A stretch of DNA of 11,222 nt from positions 1 to 11,222 of the forward strand of contig CAZIFW010000077.1 of assembly GCA_964538275.1 (NCBI GenBank), in the 5' to 3' direction. Shown one piece after another: positions 6,382-11,222 of this stretch. The notes beneath the pieces are model-generated. The model did not search any database, was not told the DNA's origin, and was given only the letters and a program-made list of their open reading frames with translations. The first letter of the stretch is position 1; each line of letters starts with the position of its first letter. The position numbers and the translations under genes were made by a program. Source of the DNA: CANIGN01 sp964538275. GTDB taxonomy: Bacteria; Bdellovibrionota; UBA2428.

Positions 6382-7575
6382 CTACTGGTCTGCTGGCTGC
6401 TTAATACCGGACACAACTTTGGCAACATTCAATCTGTTTAATCCCAAAACTTGCCCACTTAAATTCTGAACATCATCCCCACTCGATAGCAGCAATTTTC
6501 TAAGGTCATCTGTTTTAATACGGTTACTGTGCGTTTTAGCTAAAGTTACAGCAGCTGCAACATGTGCGGCAGCTATGAAAGAACCTTTAGCATCTGCATA
6601 TTGATTTCCTGGTGCAGTAGAAAGAATGTTTACACCTGGAGCTGCCGTTACAACAGTCTTAGGACTGAAGTTAGCAAGTTCAGGTTTTACATCTTTCTCA
6701 TCTACGCTTGTAATCAAAATGACGTTTTTCTTAGAAGCAAGTGCTTTAACTACGCCCTTGCTCTCTTCAACTGTAGTACGGCGATTTCCTGCGTTGGCAA
6801 TAACTGGAATGTCGTCTGCTTCCAATTTGCTGAGTTCTTTCGCAAGCATTTGCTCTTGAGACAAACTTTCAGCAACTTCACCAGGGAAAAATCCTTCTGC
6901 GCCCAGAGCCGCGTTTTCTGTAAAATCAACGTTTGCAACTTGAAGTAAAACTACATCTACTTTTTTCTTAAGCGCGTTTACATAACGAAGAGAATCAATC
7001 AATTTATCTACGCTAGATGCGCCCGCTGAATCAATGTAGCGAACCGGAATGATTGAAACTTCACCCAAAACACCTTTAATGCCCACTCCATTGTTATGAA
7101 GCGCACCTACAACACCAGCTGCCGCTGTGCCGTCGCCTAAAAGGTCGAAAGGAAATCCGTCGTTATCAACTGCATCCCAACCTACCAAGTCATCTACATA
7201 GCCATTTCCATCGCTATCTTTTTTATCCGTTGGTTTAGGCTTGAGCTGATCGCCACCCGTATTCTCTGCATCATTAAACGCAATGTTCGCTTGGAGATCT
7301 TCGTGGTTATAATCCACACCACTGCTGATGATCGCAACGCGCATACGACGCACGCCTACTCCACCTGCAGTCCAAGCTTCGGGTGCTGAAATCTTTTTCA
7401 GCGCCCATTGTTTTTCTTCTAAAGGATCAGCACCTTGCTTAGCTTCGAGCTTAGCAATTGGCGGATCAATTGTTACTTTTGGAGACTCAACAACTGTCTT
7501 CATATCTCCACATGAAGCAAGGAGTAAGAGGCATCCTAAAGCGTATATGTTATTTTGCACCGTTTTCATTTTCAT
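6382..7575 (-). CDS. Lipoprotein with inactive subtilisin (S8) fold
   Basis: Predicted lipoprotein of 397 aa: a basic N-terminus, hydrophobic stretch and lipobox LASC with lipidated Cys22. From about residue 55 it follows the S8 peptidase plan, but every catalytic position is changed: the Asp motif DTG is SSG (Ser84) in VAIISSGVD, the His motif GHGTHVAG is GDGTAAAG (Asp148), and the Ser motif GTSMA is GSFIA (Phe333). The oxyanion Asn in the NAGN motif (Asn264) and structural segments (DDLVGWDAVDNDG, ANFSP, TAAPGVNILST) remain. A DxDGNGYxDD stretch at 120-129 resembles the calcium-binding loop of some S8 relatives. The frame is uninterrupted, so this looks like a maintained pseudoprotease rather than a decaying gene. 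It has neither a clear propeptide nor the C-terminal extension of its neighbour. It starts 14 bases after the active protease gene; GGAG is 3 bases from ATG 7575 and 9 from ATG 7569, so the true start may be two codons later. Confidence 0.85.
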   Translation of the reverse strand: MKMKTVQNNIYALGCLLLLASCGDMKTVVESPKVTIDPPIAKLEAKQGADPLEEKQWALKKISAPEAWTAGGVGVRRMRVAIISSGVDYNHEDLQANIAFNDAENTGGDQLKPKPTDKKDSDGNGYVDDLVGWDAVDNDGFPFDLLGDGTAAAGVVGALHNNGVGIKGVLGEVSIIPVRYIDSAGASSVDKLIDSLRYVNALKKKVDVVLLQVANVDFTENAALGAEGFFPGEVAESLSQEQMLAKELSKLEADDIPVIANAGNRRTTVEESKGVVKALASKKNVILITSVDEKDVKPELANFSPKTVVTAAPGVNILSTAPGNQYADAKGSFIAAAHVAAAVTLAKTHSNRIKTDDLRKLLLSSGDDVQNLSGQVLGLNRLNVAKVVSGIKQPADQ

Positions 7576-7589
7576 TTACTCCATTCCAC

Positions 7590-9578
7590 TTATTTAAGAA
7601 CTTTAATCTTATCGACTACGAAACCTTCGCTGATGTCGTTGCCGTAAGGATCAGTGGGTTCGTTCATGATTGTACATTCGTTCAACGCTTCACCGTCGTC
7701 GTTAGTATTTCCTGTAGGGAAACAAGTAACATCGCCTGTGAGTTCTAGCATTTCAGTGTCTGTAACAATTTTCTTTTCTTTAACTGTTGTAAGAGTCACA
7801 AGTGAGTTCGCAAAACGTAAACTTACAGATTCTCCGTAAACAATGGGTGTCCAGTAATCAATATTTCTGTGCAACATTGTCGCTAGATCACTTGGAATGA
7901 AAGAAACCAGTCTGAAAGCGCCATCATAGATAGCCGCTAAGTCGATGGAGTCCATCATGCTGTAAGAGATGTGAGCTTGAATAGCTTTAGCACCTTTGTG
8001 AGTAATGGTGTGCAATTGATCAACATGCGAACCGGGAACGGATTCCGAAGCCCACTTGTAATCAACTTCTTGCCACTGTTTCTCTTCTAAGAAGTTCACA
8101 ACGTCACCCGCAAGAGCACGTGCTACGTTCAAACGTCCACCAGATCTTACACGACCCGCAAGTTGTGGCTTCCAATCAGAACTTTCCATAAGGAGTTTTT
8201 TAAGAGCTTTAGGATTTCCGCGAAGCTCTGGTTTGTCTGAAAGTACAAGTGCCGCTGCCCCTACTACGTGAGGAGTTGCCATAGAAGTTCCAGAGAATAC
8301 TCTGTAAGGGTTATCTGGAGTGCCTTCGTTAATAGCAAGTTGGCGTGGGTATGTGCTTACAGTGTTTACACCGGGAGCTGCTATGTCCACCTTTTGGTAA
8401 CCATAGTTACTAAATTCAGCCAATTGATCGCGGTTATCTGTAGCAGCAACAGAGAGAATACCGTCTACTTCATAGGAAGCGGGGAAACTTTCTTGTTGAT
8501 CTGAATCCTGCGCGTCGTTACCGGCAGCAGCTACGAAAAGAACTCCTGCTTTTTCGGCTTGCTCAAGAGCAGCCAAGAAAGTCTGAGATTTTCCACCCCC
8601 ACCAAAGCTAGCATTAACTACGTGAACTTTTTTCAAAGCTGCGTAACGAACTGCTCTAATGATATCGCTGGTACTTCCAGAGCCCTCATCACTCAATACT
8701 TTGAGTGCTATCATTTTAACTTTGTGGTTAATACCCACTACACCTTCACCATTGTTCGCCATTGCGCCAATTGTTCCAGCAACGTGAGTTCCGTGACCAT
8801 TCCCATCCATGGGATCTGGCTTACCTAGAATTTTTTCTACGTAAGGAGCAGATAAATTACTTGTTACGAAGTTCCAACCATAAACATCGTCCGCGTAACA
8901 GTATTTTTTCTCTGCATCTACACAGATTTTCTCAGCAGCAGGTTTATCATCTTTTTTGTTCGTGCTGTTTCCTTCAGGAAACTCATGTGGATTGATATAA
9001 ATGTTATCTTTCAAATCTGGGTGGAGGTAATCAATACCTGTATCCATAACAGCTACAAGAACTTCATTACTTCCGATTGATTTCTTTTGGGCCGCAAGCA
9101 TTTTCCATGCTTTCGCTGCACCCATATCGGCACCTTCTTTACCTTCGGTTCCTTTAGGAGCGTCTTGTCCTTCGTTGTTTAGACCCCAAAGATCGAACCA
9201 AAGAGGATCTTTAGTTCTTACTGGTTTGTCCTGCTCAGGCACCGCTGCCTGATTTTGCTGAGCAAGAGAAACGATGTAGTTAGGTTCGGCAACTTCAGCC
9301 AAGCCCTTTTTCACAATTTCTTCTGCAAACTTAGCTTCTTTGCCGTTCAATGATTTTCCAGAAACAGCATACATGTTGAGTTCTACCCAAACAGGCTCTG
9401 CTTTTAATCCAGATGCTTCATTTAAAACGGCATCAATATCTTTTGCTTGAACGATCACTTCTCCATTGCGGAAGCTTTGACCGACATTTGCCTCTTCTTG
9501 TTTGTTTGATTTAGAACAGGAAGCCGCGAGGACAACGCACGCTCCTGCCAATAAAGATTTCCAATTGCACCTTTTCAT
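7590..9578 (-). CDS. Lipoprotein S8 family (subtilisin-like) serine protease
   Basis: A 662-aa predicted lipoprotein, attached to the envelope through Cys21 (lipobox LAASC). Residues about 38-104 look like an inhibitor-I9 type propeptide ending in VAEPNYIVSL, the usual maturation boundary. The protease domain (about 125-490) has a complete triad: Asp179 in AVMDTGIDYLHPDL, His262 in GHGTHVAG, Ser432 in SGTSMATPHVVG, and the oxyanion Asn354 in AAGND. An insertion with Cys219 and Cys227 sits between the Asp and His motifs. Residues about 500-662 form a further region. Its first part, with the pattern AIYDGAFRLV, WTPIVYGESVSLRF, suggests a CUB-like or related beta-sandwich; it ends in a tail with Cys619 and Cys635. 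Likely role: extracytoplasmic proteolysis after self-cleavage; the substrate is unknown. Start ATG 9578 follows AAAGG at somewhat long spacing (about 11 bases). It lies 18 bases after the upstream secreted protein and 14 bases before the pseudoprotease, so all three are probably co-transcribed. Confidence 0.93.
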   Translation of the reverse strand: MKRCNWKSLLAGACVVLAASCSKSNKQEEANVGQSFRNGEVIVQAKDIDAVLNEASGLKAEPVWVELNMYAVSGKSLNGKEAKFAEEIVKKGLAEVAEPNYIVSLAQQNQAAVPEQDKPVRTKDPLWFDLWGLNNEGQDAPKGTEGKEGADMGAAKAWKMLAAQKKSIGSNEVLVAVMDTGIDYLHPDLKDNIYINPHEFPEGNSTNKKDDKPAAEKICVDAEKKYCYADDVYGWNFVTSNLSAPYVEKILGKPDPMDGNGHGTHVAGTIGAMANNGEGVVGINHKVKMIALKVLSDEGSGSTSDIIRAVRYAALKKVHVVNASFGGGGKSQTFLAALEQAEKAGVLFVAAAGNDAQDSDQQESFPASYEVDGILSVAATDNRDQLAEFSNYGYQKVDIAAPGVNTVSTYPRQLAINEGTPDNPYRVFSGTSMATPHVVGAAALVLSDKPELRGNPKALKKLLMESSDWKPQLAGRVRSGGRLNVARALAGDVVNFLEEKQWQEVDYKWASESVPGSHVDQLHTITHKGAKAIQAHISYSMMDSIDLAAIYDGAFRLVSFIPSDLATMLHRNIDYWTPIVYGESVSLRFANSLVTLTTVKEKKIVTDTEMLELTGDVTCFPTGNTNDDGEALNECTIMNEPTDPYGNDISEGFVVDKIKVLK

Positions 9579-9596
9579 CTTATTCGTGACCTTTCC

Positions 9597-10352
9597 TTAG
9601 AGATTAGAAAACGCTGTTTTAGAAACTTGCGCGGCCCACAATGCCATGGAGTGCTTCAAGTTCGTCATAGTCATTCTGTCTTGTTCTGCATTAGCTTTTG
9701 TACGGAAGTAACGAAGATAATCTTCGACTCCATTCTGAATAGCTGGAGTATTGAATTCCCACTCAACTTTAGAAGCATAACTGTCAGCCCCAAAACTTGA
9801 TGTATTGTTTGTAAACTTAATATCAGCCTTCAAAACATGTAACGACTTTGGAAACGCTCCAAAATCATTTAAATCGCGAACAGTACGACTTGGACCAGAA
9901 ATTCCCAATTCAAGTTCTTGTTGGCAATGCTGTACTGAGCCTTCACACACTTTCCACTTTTCTGTTACTTGAAAGTGCATAGTGGGCACTAAATCCGCTC
10001 TTGCAAAATTAACGGCTACAGTATGAACACGTTTTTCGTTCCATGAAGAATAATGGTAGGTCTCATTTTCATAGAAAGAGTCTTTCACTTTTGGGCTTGT
10101 CGCAACGATCGAAGCACCTTGAGCCATAGGAAGTTTTTCAAGAATGCGTTTAATAAGTTTGTCGTTTTCTTCTCTTGAAAAAGAAAAAGTTTTATCGTGA
10201 TTGTATTCAGCTTCTACGACGCCATCTTTAATTTCACTCAAAAATCTAGGCTTCGCATCTGCGATTGTGCTCAGTGCAAAAACCGAGCAGGCACATATCA
10301 TGGTGGACCAATAAGAACGTTTATTTTTTAACAGTTTGTCAGTGAGTTGCAC
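9597..10352 (-). CDS. Secreted protein of unknown function
   Basis: I do not recognise a family. With the GTG start at 10352 the product has 251 residues, beginning VQLTDKLLKNKRSYW (initiator Met). A basic region is followed by a hydrophobic stretch (about 16-31) and an AxA-type signal peptidase I site, ADA-KPRF, after Ala33, so it should be exported. The mature part is rich in beta-type segments and contains one close cysteine pair (C136, C143), possibly a disulfide. The GTG is preferred because a perfect AGGAGG stands 6 bases upstream; the ATG at 10403 would add 17 residues, place this Shine-Dalgarno inside the gene and push the signal peptide away from the N-terminus. It is the first gene of a tight run with the active and inactive subtilases (18-base gap), so a role as substrate, chaperone or inhibitor of the protease is possible but unproven. 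Confidence 0.8.
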   Translation of the reverse strand: MQLTDKLLKNKRSYWSTMICACSVFALSTIADAKPRFLSEIKDGVVEAEYNHDKTFSFSREENDKLIKRILEKLPMAQGASIVATSPKVKDSFYENETYHYSSWNEKRVHTVAVNFARADLVPTMHFQVTEKWKVCEGSVQHCQQELELGISGPSRTVRDLNDFGAFPKSLHVLKADIKFTNNTSSFGADSYASKVEWEFNTPAIQNGVEDYLRYFRTKANAEQDRMTMTNLKHSMALWAAQVSKTAFSNL

Positions 10353-10364
10353 CCCACACCTCCT
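10350..10364 (-). promoter_or_regulatory. Ribosome binding site that sets a GTG start
   Basis: On the minus strand AGGAGG (10359-10364) stands six bases before GTG (10350-10352). This consensus site at ideal spacing fixes the start of the secreted protein gene downstream of the longest possible ATG start. Confidence 0.75.
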
Positions 10365-10387
10365 TTTTTTAGGTAAGTGCGAAAATA

Positions 10388-10400
10388 TTGCGAGACGCAA
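10388..10400. promoter_or_regulatory. Small inverted repeat upstream of the secreted-protease operon
   Basis: TTGCGAGACGCAA has perfect 5-base arms around a 3-base centre, in the 121-base gap between hemF and the secreted protein gene. It could be an operator or leader hairpin, but so short a repeat may be chance. No convincing -35/-10 pair was identified in this gap, and no clear hemF terminator, so read-through from hemF is possible. Confidence 0.2.
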
Positions 10401-10473
10401 CAAAAAGATATCTCTGTCTAAATTATTAAGATCAATTAAGCTTTTACAGGAACAAGATGTTTAGCAACTTCTG

Positions 10474-11222
10474 CTACCAACTACAAAGTGGTGGCATTGA
10501 ACACAGAATCGCTTCGTGATTGCCACCCGACTGAAAACCGAATTTTGTTCCGCGGTCATAGAGCAAATTAAACTCTGCGTAATGTGCTCGATATTCTAAT
10601 TGTTTTTCTCTATCTGCATCCGTGAAAGAATCTTTAAGGTGGCGTTTAACGATGGGTAAATAGGCGGGTAAAAAACTCTCACCCACACTTTTCCACATAG
10701 CTGCATCTTTTTCCAAACTATCTGTTTTATAATGATCGAAAAAAATTCCGCCCACTCCCCGTTCTCGTTTGCGATGTGGAATGTAAAAATATTCACGAGC
10801 CCATTGACTGAACCTTGGATAAAGTTCAAGAGAATGCGGGTCTAAAGCTTTTTTTGCGACTTCATGAAAATGCTGAGTATCTTCATCAACTGGAAAGCCC
10901 ATCGGGGTTAAGTCGTATCCGCCCCCTAACCAACTTTCTTTTTCGGTTTCAATAAAGCGCACATTCATGTGCACCGTAGGAACTTTTGGATTGCTCATGT
11001 GTGTGATGAGACTCACGCCTGTTGCAAAAAAAGCTCCGCTTGAATCATTCATTGGAAACTTATCGCCACCCACACCCGACCAATTCACAGCCGCTTTTTC
11101 AAAAACCTTACCTCGAAGCACGCTCATCTCACCGCCTCCGTGGCCCTTTTCATAATTCCAAGCAGTGCGCTGAAATTTTTCACCGCCTTCGATTTCTTCA
11201 AAGGCAGAAATTATTTGATCTC
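10474..11222 (-). CDS. hemF: Oxygen-dependent coproporphyrinogen III oxidase (HemF), 5'-partial
   Basis: Cytoplasmic haem-biosynthesis enzyme that uses O2 to decarboxylate two propionates of coproporphyrinogen III, giving protoporphyrinogen IX. The frame stays open past the ATG at 11127 to the window edge, reading AWNYEKGHGGGEMSVLRG, which matches the conserved W-R-GGGG-SRVL region, so the N-terminus lies outside. Family blocks visible: VFEKAAVNWSGV, ATGVSLITH, PTVHMNVRF with the conserved His, WLGGGYDLTP, YFYIPHRKRERGVGGIFFD, YLPIVKRH, EFNLLYDRGTKFGFQSGG and SMPPL. Odd: it stops at SMPPLCSW, where most relatives continue about 25 residues to a DWV-like end. The stop is TAG, and the same frame continues QKLLNILFL before the next stop. 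Whether this is a lineage-specific short form or a mutation cannot be told here. It needs oxygen, so the organism is probably aerobic. Confidence 0.93.
   Translation of the reverse strand, partial: DQIISAFEEIEGGEKFQRTAWNYEKGHGGGEMSVLRGKVFEKAAVNWSGVGGDKFPMNDSSGAFFATGVSLITHMSNPKVPTVHMNVRFIETEKESWLGGGYDLTPMGFPVDEDTQHFHEVAKKALDPHSLELYPRFSQWAREYFYIPHRKRERGVGGIFFDHYKTDSLEKDAAMWKSVGESFLPAYLPIVKRHLKDSFTDADREKQLEYRAHYAEFNLLYDRGTKFGFQSGGNHEAILCSMPPLCSW

Noticed and set aside
6562..6948. 128-codon plus-strand open frame inside the pseudoprotease gene
   Set aside because: Low-complexity antisense reading with no recognisable motif; the minus-strand gene explains the region.
6382..7575. Calling the second subtilase an active protease or a broken pseudogene
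   Set aside because: All three catalytic residues are missing, so it is not an active S8 enzyme, yet the frame, lipobox and fold motifs are intact, so it is not a broken gene.
10353..10403. ATG at 10403 as the start of the secreted protein
   Set aside because: A perfect AGGAGG six bases before an in-frame GTG at 10352 gives a standard signal peptide; the longer form would bury it.
10410..10445. Promoter for the secreted-protease operon from TTGATC and TATCTT on the minus strand
   Set aside because: The 19-base spacing and partial matches are no better than chance in this AT-rich gap.

Overview
This 11.2 kb window is densely coding, with nine protein genes on both strands and short gaps. No RNA gene, CRISPR array, insertion sequence or prophage is visible. 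The base composition is moderately AT-rich, Shine-Dalgarno sites are of the GGAGG type, and there are two bacterial lipoproteins plus a secreted protein, which fits a Gram-negative bacterium. The mixture of genes (canonical UvrA, tryptophanase, a comM-comF pair, oxygen-dependent HemF, lipoprotein subtilases) suggests an aerobic relative of Bdellovibrio (Bdellovibrionota). That placement is an inference from gene style and was not tested.

Layout: (1) 1-2681 (+), the 3' part of uvrA, whose 5' end lies outside the window. (2) 2682-2786, a convergent gap with a hairpin and one arm of a long inverted repeat. (3) 2787-4178 (-), a tnaA-type tryptophanase. (4) 4179-4330, a divergent intergenic region with the second repeat arm, so tnaA sits between two ~50 bp inverted repeats. 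(5) 4331-5665 and 5652-6305 (+), comM and comF, overlapping by 14 bases, a likely competence/DNA-processing operon. (6) 6316-6351, a strong bidirectional terminator. (7) 10352 down to 6382 (-), a three-gene run: a secreted protein of unknown function, a lipoprotein subtilisin-like protease with an intact catalytic triad, and a second lipoprotein with a subtilisin fold that has lost all three catalytic residues. (8) 11222 down to 10474 (-), hemF, incomplete at its 5' end and with an unusually short C-terminus.

The most interesting system is the three-gene secreted cluster. Its genes are separated by only 18 and 14 bases and pair an active surface subtilase with a dead one, which suggests a protease with a dedicated non-catalytic partner, regulator or decoy. 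The second interest is the inverted-repeat-flanked tryptophanase, with an 11-base motif, GTCRAAAAGGT, repeated around it. UvrA has lost half of a zinc-binding site, and ComM has a divergent C-terminal domain. These are sequence-level oddities that need alignment to judge.
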